A model generated the notes under the pieces. The model was not told where the DNA came from and searched no databases. It saw only the letters and a list, made by a program, of their open reading frames with translations. Positions 1 to 7,816 of a DNA stretch of 16,670 nt are shown here, in pieces (the stretch's first letter is position 1; every line of letters starts with the position of its first letter). A program made the translations under genes and the position numbers. Location: positions 1-16,670 of the forward strand of contig CAZHNG010000128.1 of NCBI GenBank assembly GCA_964533785.1. The letters are read 5' to 3'. The stretch comes from JANQRV01 sp964533785 (lineage in GTDB: Bacteria; Bacteroidota; Bacteroidia; Chitinophagales; Saprospiraceae).

Positions 1-24
1 TCTATCTCACACCGCGGGCTGCTT

Positions 25-136
25 GGCAAATTCCCCGGACCTGTCTGTCGTAGCTTTAGCGAAGACAGAGGGATTGAATTTGCCTAGTCCCGCAGAAATT
101 GCGGGATTGGTTCTTTTGGGGCGATGCCAAAAGAAC
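25..136. repeat. Composite palindromic element of three consecutive hairpins
   Basis: Hairpin 1 pairs 25-33 with 76-84 (GGCAAATTC/GAATTTGCC). It has inner stems 34-36 with 70-72 and 44-49 with 64-69, giving an imperfect stem of about 60 nt. Hairpin 2 pairs 88-93 with 101-106 (TCCCGC/GCGGGA). Hairpin 3 pairs 110-119 with 127-136 (GTTCTTTTGG/CCAAAAGAAC), loop 7 nt. The stems were read directly. Close packing suggests a dispersed REP/BIME-like element, but copy number in the genome is unknown. Confidence 0.5.
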
Positions 137-411
137 ATTACACCAATCTCAGGCCTGAAAACAGATGTTCAAAACCTAGAAAATATAAAGCTTTAGTCCA
201 GTGAGCTTTATGTCAAACGATAAAATTTATTTTAATGGAAATAAAACAAATCTTGTGTATGCAGATTAGGATGCCGCAAGGCAGGCAGGTTTGCGGGCCT
301 TTGCCCGACTGAGTCGGGGTGATTAATTTTGCCATTGTTTTTTAAGACTTACTTTTGATACAACCTCAAATTAGGATTAAATGAAAGTCATAATGATGAT
401 AGGTAAGTTGA

Positions 412-457
412 CAGCAATTCTCAATTTGACTAAGAAAGATGAAATTGAGAATTGCTG
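412..457. repeat. Perfect 16-bp inverted repeat
   Basis: CAGCAATTCTCAATTT (412-427) is the exact reverse complement of 442-457, with a 14-nt loop. It lies about 30 bp beyond the stop codon of the minus-strand HTH gene. There is no T-run after the stem on either strand, so it is not a textbook intrinsic terminator. It could stabilise a 3' end or serve as a protein-binding palindrome. The structure is certain; the role is open. Confidence 0.55.
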
Positions 458-485
458 CTAAATGATCTATATAAGAGTGATAGTC

Positions 486-749
486 CTATTGAGGTAACCG
501 GTTTTTCTTAGCTTCCCGGATGATTTTTTTAGCCAACTCGAGGATTGTGGTATCTTGCAGGTTAACGATACCTCCGTCCGGGCCCGGCTGGGTGTGTTTA
601 TCTACGATATTGCCTTCCTGGTATTTTTGGGCGCCAAAATAATTTCTTACCGTTTGTTCACCTACCTGGAGTTTTTCGGCGATCCTTTTAATGCTTCCGG
701 CAGGTAGTTCGTGCTTGATCTTTCGCAAGGTGTTAAAGGAGATATTCAT
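486..749 (-). CDS. Small putative helix-turn-helix DNA-binding protein (87 aa)
   Basis: This is a short basic protein. Residues about 17-40 (AGSIKRIAEKLQVGEQTVRN, then YFGA) read as a helix-turn-helix: I-A-E-K-L, a turn at V-G, then a recognition-like helix E-Q-T-V-R-N-Y-F. The middle (about 45-62) is polar and rich in Gly and Pro, and residues 65-82 form a predicted amphipathic basic helix. The ATG at 747-749 is the only reasonable start, and no Shine-Dalgarno site is seen. The gene stands alone, with hairpins on both sides and the barrel gene further upstream on the same strand. I recognise the fold type but no named family, and the target is unknown. A transcription factor or a nucleoid-associated role are both possible. 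Confidence 0.65.
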   Translation of the reverse strand: MNISFNTLRKIKHELPAGSIKRIAEKLQVGEQTVRNYFGAQKYQEGNIVDKHTQPGPDGGIVNLQDTTILELAKKIIREAKKNRLPQ

Positions 750-865
750 AGCTCGGTAAATTTTGTGAAGTAATGAAGGCGATTGTGTTTTCTTTTGTAA
801 TATAGGAAAATGACGGAATATTTACAAGGAATATTCGGTAGAAAAGAAGAGGACGTTTTTTAGGC

Positions 866-911
866 TGAGGTTGAGCATGGACTTTGGGTGTCGGCACCTT
901 GCTCAACCTCA
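866..911 (-). terminator. 12-bp hairpin after the outer-membrane barrel gene, possible terminator
   Basis: Positions 866-877 pair perfectly with 900-911 (TGAGGTTGAGCA/TGCTCAACCTCA). A smaller stem, GGTG/CACC, lies in the loop (887-890 with 895-898). It begins 9 bp after the barrel stop codon. In the minus-strand transcript it is followed by an A-rich stretch rather than a U-tract, so it is either a weak terminator, a 3'-stabilising stem-loop, or a dispersed palindrome. Confidence 0.4.
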
Positions 912-920
912 ACTTCTAGC

Positions 921-2570
921 TTAAAATTTAGCAGAAATACCCGCCAGCGCATTGATGCCATAAATCGGATACCGGCGCCAGCGCTGCCTTTTATTATTGG
1001 CGAGGTTATTCACCTGTAAGAAGAGGCCAAATTTTTCGCTGACGTCGTATTCTGCGCCAACGCTGATGTCCAGTAAGGCATTTAGATTTTGGGCTTGACC
1101 TTCTGCATCCAGGTAGGGTACGCCGTTTTCGAGGAATAATTCTCCTTTTAGCGTAAGCTGGTTTTCGAGGGTCGTATAGGTAGCACCGACATTCAGGGTA
1201 GTTGCCGGCAAATGCCATGCTTTATCTTGCGTAGAGGGAGAATAGATGTTTTGGGTTAGCGTCCCTGTCAGTTCGAAACCTTCAAAAAGCGGTGCGCTGA
1301 CGGTCGCGGAGATCGCTACAATGTTGACTGTGTCGTACAAAACATCAAACCTTGGAATAGAATCCAAGTCGTTACCTAAATTGAATAAAGCCAGGTCATC
1401 AACGGTTTTATAACCAACTTGTCCTCTGTAGGTAATACCCTGAAAGACGCCTTTAACACCACCGTACAGGTGATAATAACTGGAGTTTCGCACATTGATG
1501 CGCGATTTAATAAAAGGATTGTAATCAGTAAGGTTTTGAAAGTTGTTTTTCTGTAGTGACCCTTCTGCTCCAACAAAGGCGCCGATGAGATTATCGGCGA
1601 ATTGGGCAGAAAGCTCTACGTCGGGATAAAAGAAGTATTCATCATCGTGCGAGGCAACGTTAGCACCGACCTTAGCGGTAAAATTTTTTCCGTGGTAGGT
1701 GTAATTGGGATTAAGGTAAAAGTTGTGCAGGTTTTGCGTACTGGTGTCCCGGAAAAAGGTGAAGTCTGTAATCAAATTAACGGTTAAGGGGTGAGCATCA
1801 CCGAACCATTTGGTTCCCGTCAGGTTGACCACCAGTCCCGTTTCCCTGGAACCGTAATCATCTTCCATAAAATAAAAGTCGAAGCCCGCATCGTAATTGA
1901 AATCTGCAACGGTGCGTTCTCCATTGAAAATACTACCACCCGCCGTAAAGGTGGAGAAGCTTTGCTTAACCTGTTCACCGTCGAAAGCATAGAGGGTAGT
2001 ATCCAGGTCGTCATTAATATCATTGTAGCCGTAGAAAAATACATTATCAATGGTGTAACCCAGGTTGCCGTTTACCGCAAATCCTGGTTCGAAGTAGTAC
2101 GTTCCGTCGGCTTTAGCGGTAGTATAAGAAAAAGATTGGTTTTCAATCTGGCGGTCATTATTGGCGGAATGATGAAAAGCCGAAATACCGAAATCTAGAT
2201 TATCTTCCGTCACAACGTTGTAAGAGCCATCGAAGAAAAAGGAGGTTGGAAATCCGGCTCCGGCTTTTACGAAGCCCCGGTAGCTGTCAGCCAGCGCATC
2301 TCTCCGCATAGCCAATGGTCGGATCTTTGGAGGTAAATATTCTACGTTGAGGGTATATTCATTTATGCTGTAGTTTTGCCTGCGCGTGGCCGTATCCAAT
2401 GCCGGAAGTAGAGGGATAATATCAATTCTTTCCGCATCCAACAAACGGGCATCGAAGTCTTTGATGACTTCTACTTGTTCAGTTGAAAGGTCGCCCTGGG
2501 CAAACGTATTGCTAACAATGAGAAAACAACCGATCAAAAATATTAGAACAGATTGATTTTTATTCGACAT
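921..2570 (-). CDS. TonB-receptor-like outer-membrane beta-barrel protein
   Basis: This 549-residue secreted protein starts with a clear signal peptide: basic N-terminus, hydrophobic residues 8-23, likely cleavage after NTFA at 24. Residues about 30-85 form an ordered segment (VEVIKDFDARLLDAERI, then a YSINEY-type strand and PPKIRPLA). This lead-in is typical of a Bacteroidota TonB-receptor-related family that has no plug domain. From about residue 95 to the end, alternating aromatic/polar strands with D/N/G turns indicate an outer-membrane beta-barrel. The chain ends NLANN...GISAKF, with the terminal Phe expected by the BAM machinery. It follows the TPR gene on the same strand with a 115-bp gap, so the two are probably co-transcribed and may interact. 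No ligand can be assigned. The start is the ATG at 2568-2570, just before the signal peptide. Confidence 0.8.
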   Translation of the reverse strand: MSNKNQSVLIFLIGCFLIVSNTFAQGDLSTEQVEVIKDFDARLLDAERIDIIPLLPALDTATRRQNYSINEYTLNVEYLPPKIRPLAMRRDALADSYRGFVKAGAGFPTSFFFDGSYNVVTEDNLDFGISAFHHSANNDRQIENQSFSYTTAKADGTYYFEPGFAVNGNLGYTIDNVFFYGYNDINDDLDTTLYAFDGEQVKQSFSTFTAGGSIFNGERTVADFNYDAGFDFYFMEDDYGSRETGLVVNLTGTKWFGDAHPLTVNLITDFTFFRDTSTQNLHNFYLNPNYTYHGKNFTAKVGANVASHDDEYFFYPDVELSAQFADNLIGAFVGAEGSLQKNNFQNLTDYNPFIKSRINVRNSSYYHLYGGVKGVFQGITYRGQVGYKTVDDLALFNLGNDLDSIPRFDVLYDTVNIVAISATVSAPLFEGFELTGTLTQNIYSPSTQDKAWHLPATTLNVGATYTTLENQLTLKGELFLENGVPYLDAEGQAQNLNALLDISVGAEYDVSEKFGLFLQVNNLANNKRQRWRRYPIYGINALAGISAKF

Positions 2571-2653
2571 GGTTGGTAATTAACGGTTAATAAGTTTTAG
2601 TTCTTTGTTTATTTTACTAAAGTGATCAGATAGATAGCATTCACAATCCTACA

Positions 2654-2688
2654 CAGTAGTAGTCTAGCGTCAAGAGTCTAGCGTCTTA
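2654..2688 (-). repeat. Heptamer array A (YYAGAYG family), overlapping a stop codon
   Basis: Five 7-bp units read on the plus strand: CAGTAGT, AGTCTAG, CGTCAAG, AGTCTAG, CGTCTTA. On the minus strand they read TAAGACG, CTAGACT, CTTGACG, CTAGACT, ACTACTG. The last plus-strand unit contains the TAA stop codon (2686-2688) of the TPR gene, so the array begins exactly at the end of the reading frame. Confidence 0.65.
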
Positions 2689-5600
2689 ATCATTATTATT
2701 CCCGGTTCCTTCCTCCATTTCCAAAAGGTTATTCTGAGGGTTGGAAGGTGCCAGCCTGCTGGCCCGGTTGATCTGGTTATTGATTTGATTCAATTTAGCT
2801 TGGGCAATGTCAACGAGCTCCTGATCGCCATCGTAATTTTCGAGTAGGGCTTCCAGTGCTGCTCTGGCATTGTACAAATCACCTTTTTCGGCCAATACGT
2901 CAGAAAGCAGGATCACACTTTTAGCTACCCAGTAAGGATAAGCAGAACTTTCTTTGTTGGCATTGATCAGTAAGGTTTGTGCCGTCTCCAGGTCGCGCTG
3001 CAAATAGTAAACGTATGCTTTCAGGTAACGGGCTTCTGCCGTTTGCTCGTTGTCGCTATTTTCTATTACGCTTTCGAAAGCATTAAGGGCATTGTTGTAT
3101 TCTTGCCGGTCAAAAGCAATTTTTCCGATGTAAAACTGAGCCGTTGCTCTTTGTAGTTGGGATGCATTGGGACTATTGGCAACCTTACCTGCCAGGTCGT
3201 AAACAGCATCGGTATTGTTGATTCGGTATGCGCTCCGCATGGCCCCCAATTGAGCCTCGAAACGCAGGTCTTCGGAGTTGGCCGACAATTCCAGTTGTTG
3301 GTATAGGTCAAAGGATTTGGCAAAATTTTGCTCGTAATTATAAGCGATAATGGCGGCCTTTTCGAGGGCCTTTAAATAAAACCGGCTATTACCGCGACTG
3401 ACGACCTCTTCGTAGTCGCGCAGTGCATTAGAATATTGACGCAGCACACTATACGATTCGCCACGGTGGTAATAAGCTTCCAATACATATCTGCCCTGAG
3501 GAAAACGGGAGAGGTAATCGCTGTAGGCAACGACCGCCCGGTCATAGTTCGCATTTTCAAACTGAGATTCTGCGGCTTTGAAGTTGATAGAATCACGGGC
3601 AAAGTTATCGAGTTTATAACCCGGAATAGTTTCCAAAAAGGCAAAGTACTCATCCGCTTGGCCCAGGTCATCCACGTAAATTTCCTCCAGGGCTGCCAGG
3701 GCTAAATTCGCTTCACTGGAAGTAGGGTTATTATTGAATACTTGTTTGTAGTAGTTAATAGCCAATTCCAAATTATTCAGATTGTAATTGATCAATCCGA
3801 GTTTGATGAGCGCTTGGTTGATAAGGTTGCTGGTGCTGTAATCTCTCACGAGTCTTTGTAGCGGGGATAGTGCTTGTCGCAACTGGCCGATTTCCTGATA
3901 AGTGCTACCCAAACTAAGCAATGCTTCATCGGCGTACTCGGAATTGGGAAATTCATCGGCGATGGTTTCCAGGGCCAGGATCTTATCCGTAGTCCTTCCT
4001 CTTAATCCTTCGATAAGTGCCTTTTGGTAAATCGCATATACGTAATTAGAATACTGTTGATCGATGGCCTGATCATAGTACTGGATGGCTTCATTGTAAC
4101 GGTTGCGTTTGAAATAGCTGTCGCCGGTTCTCAACGTAGCATCTCCCAAAATTTGGGTCCGGACGATCTCGCTGTTCACAAAGTTGAAATTTCGCCGGAT
4201 ACCATCGGCCGCTTCGGCAAAATAACCGGCCGCTGAAGTGTAGTTCTTTTGCTTTAAATAATTATATCCCTGTAAGTAATTGGCCGTAAAGATGGAAGTT
4301 TCGTCGGGCAGCCCGCTGAGGGATTTTGCATAAGTAAGAAACTGGTCCGCCAGGCGGATACTGGTATTGTATTGTTCCTGTTTGTGGGCAATGTCTGCCA
4401 GCCAGTAAGTAGCCTGTGCCTTTATCTGGGCATCGATAGGATAATTTAATGATTTCTGAAAATTGGCTTTGGCTTCGTTGTAATTTTTTTCCTGTATGAG
4501 CTGTAAGCCCCTCAGAAAAGTCACTTGTTGATAGCTTTCCTGGATCTGTGGGGTTCGGTTGGGGAGCCTTTCGATAATAGCGATGGCCTGCCGGTAGTCG
4601 CGGTAGCTGATGAAAATATCGCTCATCAGTTTTTGAGCTTCGCTGTAATATCTGGAAGAGGGTTCAAACTCCTGGAGGGCAATAATGGCTTCTTGCGGAT
4701 AATTTAATTCGTAAGATAGCTTGGCGTAATTGAATAAAGCTTCTTCCCTGATCTTCTGATCGTAAGTCATTCTTTTGGCACTTCCAAAAGCACTGCGCGC
4801 CGTACTTTTCTGCCCAAGTCTAAGGGAAGCATCTCCTAAATACAGCATGGCGTGTTGGCCGAGTTCAGAGTTGATGCCGTCTAATTGTTTGAAATTTTTG
4901 ATGGCCTCGGCGTATTTTCCCTGGCGGTATTGGGCATAACCCAATTGGTAAAACTCTTCTTGCCTCAACCTGGAGGTGCTTTCCGCATATTTTTCTAAGA
5001 ATGGTAATGCTCTGGCGTAGTAGAGATCTTTGCGTTGTTCATTTTTTTCTTCATTTCCCTTTTCAAAATAGGCCTGGCCGACCAACTGATTGATCTCGGT
5101 CTGTTTTCTAACATTAGGGTCTTTTAATTTTGGGGTAGCGTAGGCGATCAATTCATCGTATTTGGCTTCCGCAAATAGTATTTGGGCAATGTAGAACGGC
5201 ACGTGGGGCTCATAGCGGCTGGACTTTTCAACCGTTCTGAAGCTTTTCGCCGCTTCGCCGTAATTGCCTTCAAAGAAATAGCAAAGACCCAGGTAATAAT
5301 TGGTCGGATAAAAATACTTGTTCTCAAAATTTCTGACTTCGCGGAAAAGCGATTTGGCCTCGCTAAAATCTTTGCGGACAAAATGGGCATATCCCATCCT
5401 GAAATACACTTCCGATTTTTGATCCCTGGTAAGGCCACCGGTAGGAACGCGGCGGAAATAAGCGATCGCTTTCTCATATTCCCGGGCATTGTAATAATAA
5501 TTAGCAATATCGATCAAAGCCTGGCTCGCTACCGGATCCGGGGAATACTTACGGATGAAATCCAGGATGAGCTTTTCGCCATCGGGCAGTTCTAATTGGA

Positions 5601-5856
5601 CGGCCGCTTTGGCGTAATTGAGCTCCGCCCGCATTTTGAGTAGATTTGCTTCGCTTTCATTGATCGGGCGCAGCAGGTCTATCGTTTTTTTAAATTCCTG
5701 CCTGGCTTTGCCGAACAAGCCCTGTTCGAAAAAGTCAACCCCGCGCTTGTACGCCAGGTTAGCATCGGTAAAAACAGTGGTTTGTTGGGCAAAGGTACTG
5801 AGCAGGCTTGCCAGGATAAATAATGAGGAAATAGCGGTTTTCTTTAGCATTACCAT
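2686..5856 (-). CDS. Secreted tetratricopeptide-repeat protein, 1056 aa
   Basis: The protein has a signal peptide (MLKKTAISSLFILASLLS, cleavage near TFA-Q at about 24). Almost the whole length is then TPR or TPR-like helical pairs; I count roughly eighteen recognisable units. Examples are VYFRMGYAHFVRKDFSEAKS, TNYYLGLCYFFEGNYGEAAK, EEFYQLGYAQYRQGKYAEAI, AYYHRGESYSVLRQYSNALR and AQFYIGKIAFDRQEYNNALN. The last 30 residues are a polar tail rich in N, E and G. No catalytic domain is visible. It probably acts in the periplasm or at the outer membrane as a protein-binding scaffold. The barrel protein is encoded 115 bp downstream, and such pairing suggests a joint envelope function; this is inference. 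Two in-frame ATGs exist, at 5856 and 5850. The second gives a more usual MLKK start, and neither has a Shine-Dalgarno site. Confidence 0.85.
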   Translation of the reverse strand: MVMLKKTAISSLFILASLLSTFAQQTTVFTDANLAYKRGVDFFEQGLFGKARQEFKKTIDLLRPINESEANLLKMRAELNYAKAAVQLELPDGEKLILDFIRKYSPDPVASQALIDIANYYYNAREYEKAIAYFRRVPTGGLTRDQKSEVYFRMGYAHFVRKDFSEAKSLFREVRNFENKYFYPTNYYLGLCYFFEGNYGEAAKSFRTVEKSSRYEPHVPFYIAQILFAEAKYDELIAYATPKLKDPNVRKQTEINQLVGQAYFEKGNEEKNEQRKDLYYARALPFLEKYAESTSRLRQEEFYQLGYAQYRQGKYAEAIKNFKQLDGINSELGQHAMLYLGDASLRLGQKSTARSAFGSAKRMTYDQKIREEALFNYAKLSYELNYPQEAIIALQEFEPSSRYYSEAQKLMSDIFISYRDYRQAIAIIERLPNRTPQIQESYQQVTFLRGLQLIQEKNYNEAKANFQKSLNYPIDAQIKAQATYWLADIAHKQEQYNTSIRLADQFLTYAKSLSGLPDETSIFTANYLQGYNYLKQKNYTSAAGYFAEAADGIRRNFNFVNSEIVRTQILGDATLRTGDSYFKRNRYNEAIQYYDQAIDQQYSNYVYAIYQKALIEGLRGRTTDKILALETIADEFPNSEYADEALLSLGSTYQEIGQLRQALSPLQRLVRDYSTSNLINQALIKLGLINYNLNNLELAINYYKQVFNNNPTSSEANLALAALEEIYVDDLGQADEYFAFLETIPGYKLDNFARDSINFKAAESQFENANYDRAVVAYSDYLSRFPQGRYVLEAYYHRGESYSVLRQYSNALRDYEEVVSRGNSRFYLKALEKAAIIAYNYEQNFAKSFDLYQQLELSANSEDLRFEAQLGAMRSAYRINNTDAVYDLAGKVANSPNASQLQRATAQFYIGKIAFDRQEYNNALNAFESVIENSDNEQTAEARYLKAYVYYLQRDLETAQTLLINANKESSAYPYWVAKSVILLSDVLAEKGDLYNARAALEALLENYDGDQELVDIAQAKLNQINNQINRASRLAPSNPQNNLLEMEEGTGNNND

Positions 5857-5892
5857 GAATGTTTTATTGGAAATTGTAATACCAGCCTTAAG

Positions 5893-5927
5893 TAAGACGC
5901 CAGATAAAAGACGCTAGACGCTAGACT
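5893..5927 (+). repeat. Heptamer array B (YYAGAYG family)
   Basis: Five consecutive 7-bp units: TAAGACG, CCAGATA, AAAGACG, CTAGACG, CTAGACT. They are followed in phase by GTGTGTG (5928-5934). The array lies 37 bp upstream of the TPR start codon, within its likely leader, and is in opposite orientation to array A at the other end of the same gene. Confidence 0.65.
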
Positions 5928-5973
5928 GTGTGTGGGTGATTGTAAGGAGCCCTGAGGTTTCATAAACAGAGGA

Positions 5974-6031
5974 TTTATCGTCTTGCATATAAACATCAGG
6001 ACGATAAAAGTCCTGATTGTAAACATCAGGA
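5974..6031 (-). promoter_or_regulatory. Mutually exclusive hairpins in the TPR-gene leader
   Basis: Three stems share sequence: 5974-5982 with 6000-6008 (TTTATCGTC/GACGATAAA), 5995-6002 with 6010-6017 (ATCAGGAC/GTCCTGAT), and 6011-6017 with 6025-6031 (TCCTGAT/ATCAGGA). TAAACATCAGGA occurs twice, 30 bp apart (5990-6001 and 6020-6031). The region lies 118-175 bp upstream of the minus-strand TPR start, so it could be part of its leader. The switching idea is inference, and it may simply be a decayed 30-bp direct repeat. Confidence 0.3.
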
Positions 6032-6238
6032 GGGTGTGTCTAAAGCACAACTTATTTATTGTCCATTCACCTATCTTAAATAGTTCGACACATTTGGATT
6101 ACGTATCAAATTGAATGGATTTTATGGTAACCCAAATAGGTCCGATTACTTAATAATGATCAAAACTAGTCAGAATATTGTATTTGTCTACAACTTTCTG
6201 TTTACAAGCAACTAAATTAAGCGTTAATTTACGTATTG

Positions 6239-7465
6239 TCAAAAATTCAGAATCGTCTGCTCAATGATATCGCAACATTCGTGTAATTGATCTTCGGTCA
6301 TGACCAACGGAGGCGCAAAACGGATGATATTGCCGTGCGTTGGTTTAGCCAGTAATCCGTTCTCAGCCAGGCGAAGGCATATATTCCAGGCCGTCTGACT
6401 GTCTTCGGTATCATTGATGACAATCGCATTGAGCAAACCCTTTCCGCGTACCAACGTGACGAGGTCTGTTTTTTCCACTATGTTAGTTTGTATACGATTT
6501 CTGAAAATGGTACCCAATTTGGCCGCATTTTCCGCCAGTTTTTCGTCTTTCACCACTTCTAAGGCCTCCATTGCTACGGCACAGGCTAGCGGATTACCGC
6601 CGAAGGTGGAGCCATGTTCGCCGGGCTTAATGGTCAACATGATTTCATCCCTGGTCAGTGCCGCAGATACCGGAAATACACCACCAGAGAGTGCTTTGCC
6701 CAATACCAGTATATCGGGCCGGAATCCATGGTGGTCACAACACAATAACTTGCCGGTACGGGCAATTCCGGTTTGTACTTCATCCGCTATGAATAAGACA
6801 TTATTTTTCCGGCACATTTCGTAGGCTTTGCGCAAGTAATTATCGTCAGGCACCACCACACCGGCTTCTCCCTGGATAGGTTCTACCATGAATCCTGCTA
6901 CATTAGGATCGGCCAGCGCCTCCTCAAGGGCATGTAAATCGTTGTATGGAATGAGTACGTATCCCGGCATATAGGGCCCAAAATTGCGGGTGCTGCCCAC
7001 ATCCGTAGAGGATGAAATAGCGGCTAAGGTCCTTCCCCAAAAATTGCCGTGAACAAAGATGATCTTGGCCTCATTACTGGGTAAGCCCTTAACTTCATAA
7101 GCCCATTTACGGCATAATTTAATAGCCGTTTCGCAAGCCTCTACTCCCGAATTGACCGGCAATACCTTATCGTACCCAAAGTATTCCGTAATGTATTTTT
7201 CGTAGCGGCCAAGCACATCGTTGTGAAAGGCTCGCGAAGTTAATGTCAATTTTTCGGCCTGGCTTTTCAATGCCTCGATGATCCTCGGGTGGCAATGCCC
7301 CTGGTTAACCGCTGAATAAGCTGATAAAAAATCAAAATACCGCTTCCCTTCCACATCCCATAAAAATACGCCTTCTCCTTTCGAAAGTACTACGGGTATG
7401 GGATGGTAATTATGCGCACCGTATTGGTGTTCTAATTCAATTAATGCTTGTGATGAGAGAACCAT
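6239..7465 (-). CDS. rocD: Ornithine aminotransferase (EC 2.6.1.13)
   Basis: This is a PLP-dependent class-III aminotransferase of 408 residues, the usual length for bacterial ornithine aminotransferase. It converts L-ornithine and 2-oxoglutarate to glutamate-5-semialdehyde and glutamate in the cytoplasm, linking arginine breakdown to proline and glutamate. Visible motifs are GAHNYHPIPVVL at the N-terminus, FLSAYSAVNQGHCHP (46-60), NSGVEACETAIKLCRKW (105-121) for the cofactor phosphate, EPIQGEAGV (195-203), ADEVQTGIARTG (227-238, with Asp228 facing the PLP ring), and LGKALSGG with the Schiff-base Lys257. HGSTFGGNPLA follows at 284-294. The match to eukaryotic and bacillary OAT is close along the whole chain. 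It is apparently monocistronic. The start is the ATG at 7463-7465, only 5 bp from a T-rich direct repeat. Confidence 0.95.
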   Translation of the reverse strand: MVLSSQALIELEHQYGAHNYHPIPVVLSKGEGVFLWDVEGKRYFDFLSAYSAVNQGHCHPRIIEALKSQAEKLTLTSRAFHNDVLGRYEKYITEYFGYDKVLPVNSGVEACETAIKLCRKWAYEVKGLPSNEAKIIFVHGNFWGRTLAAISSSTDVGSTRNFGPYMPGYVLIPYNDLHALEEALADPNVAGFMVEPIQGEAGVVVPDDNYLRKAYEMCRKNNVLFIADEVQTGIARTGKLLCCDHHGFRPDILVLGKALSGGVFPVSAALTRDEIMLTIKPGEHGSTFGGNPLACAVAMEALEVVKDEKLAENAAKLGTIFRNRIQTNIVEKTDLVTLVRGKGLLNAIVINDTEDSQTAWNICLRLAENGLLAKPTHGNIIRFAPPLVMTEDQLHECCDIIEQTILNF

Positions 7466-7517
7466 ATGCTGTTTATTTTTTTGTTGAGTTGTTTATTTTT
7501 TGAGTTGATGATAGTAG

Positions 7518-7560
7518 CCGTCCATGTAGGGCCCGCCACGTGGGGCCCGTCTGGGTCTGC
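7518..7560. repeat. GC-rich heptamer array, first copy
   Basis: The units CCGTCCA, TGTAGGGC, CCGCCAC, GTGGGGC, CCGTCTG and GGTCTGC follow each other with one 1-bp slip. Alternating CCGYCAC-like and NTAGGGC-like units give a 14-bp superperiod. It is related to the second copy at 7679-7720. Confidence 0.5.
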
Positions 7561-7611
7561 GTAGGTTAAGGAAGACTTATTTATTTGAAACCCGCCTACT
7601 GTGCCAGTAAT

Positions 7612-7816
7612 GGCGGGCAAGCATAGAGAACATGGAGTGCATGGAGATATTGTGTTTTTCAAAAGGATTTAGTTCGCTCCGCCACTTAGGGCCCGCCACT
7701 TAGGGCTCGTAGGGTATGGGCCTGTGCAAACCTTTGAGAGCATGGAGCCCAAAAAGAAAAATTTCAATTTTTTCTTTTTAAACTCTATGTTCTCCATATC
7801 TCTATGCCTGCCCGCC
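7612..7816. repeat. Inverted repeat bounding a nonamer-rich block
   Basis: GGCGGGCAAGCATAGAGA (7612-7629) is matched at 17 of 18 positions by the reverse complement of 7799-7816. The left arm runs into three 9-bp units (GCATAGAGA, ACATGGAGT, GCATGGAGA; 7621-7647). The right arm is preceded by CTCTATGTT and CTCCATAT (7783-7799). Each arm carries one strand of a CCCGCC/GGCGGG hairpin. There are no target-site duplications or coding content, so a mobile origin is only a possibility. Confidence 0.5.
7679..7720. repeat. GC-rich heptamer array, second copy
   Basis: The units CCGCCAC, TTAGGGC, CCGCCAC, TTAGGGC, TCGTAGG and GTATGGG are in perfect 7-bp register. The first four form an exact 14-bp tandem duplication. 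Confidence 0.6.

Larger units (their letters stand above)
1..485. other. Non-coding spacer rich in hairpins
   Basis: No convincing coding frame is visible on either strand. The left part (25-136) is a chain of three hairpins. An 8-bp stem pairs 185-192 with 204-211. A short GC-rich hairpin, CCCGAC/GTCGGG, pairs 304-309 with 313-318. A long perfect 16-bp hairpin pairs 412-427 with 442-457. Hairpins of this kind are common intergenic repeats in Bacteroidota; calling these members of such families is inference, because only single copies are seen here. Confidence 0.6.
5857..6238. other. Spacer between rocD and the TPR gene
   Basis: No convincing gene is present. The part next to the TPR gene holds heptamer array B (5893-5927) and a set of alternative hairpins (5974-6031). 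The rest (6032-6238) is AT-rich and should contain the promoter for the minus-strand TPR gene. I could not find a confident Bacteroidota-type -33/-7 pair. No intrinsic terminator is visible after rocD. Confidence 0.55.

Noticed and set aside
1791..2198. Long antisense frames inside the barrel, TPR, DUF389, photolyase and M16 genes
   Set aside because: They are shadows of well-supported genes, with no signal peptides, motifs or plausible start regions of their own.
5850..6050. 66-residue minus-strand frame, and a start-less frame with repeated PDVY
   Set aside because: Both come from the 30-bp direct repeat and heptamer array B. The second has stops on both sides and no start codon.
7441..7662. 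73-residue minus-strand frame overlapping the rocD start
   Set aside because: It lies in repeat DNA and overlaps a securely assigned gene.
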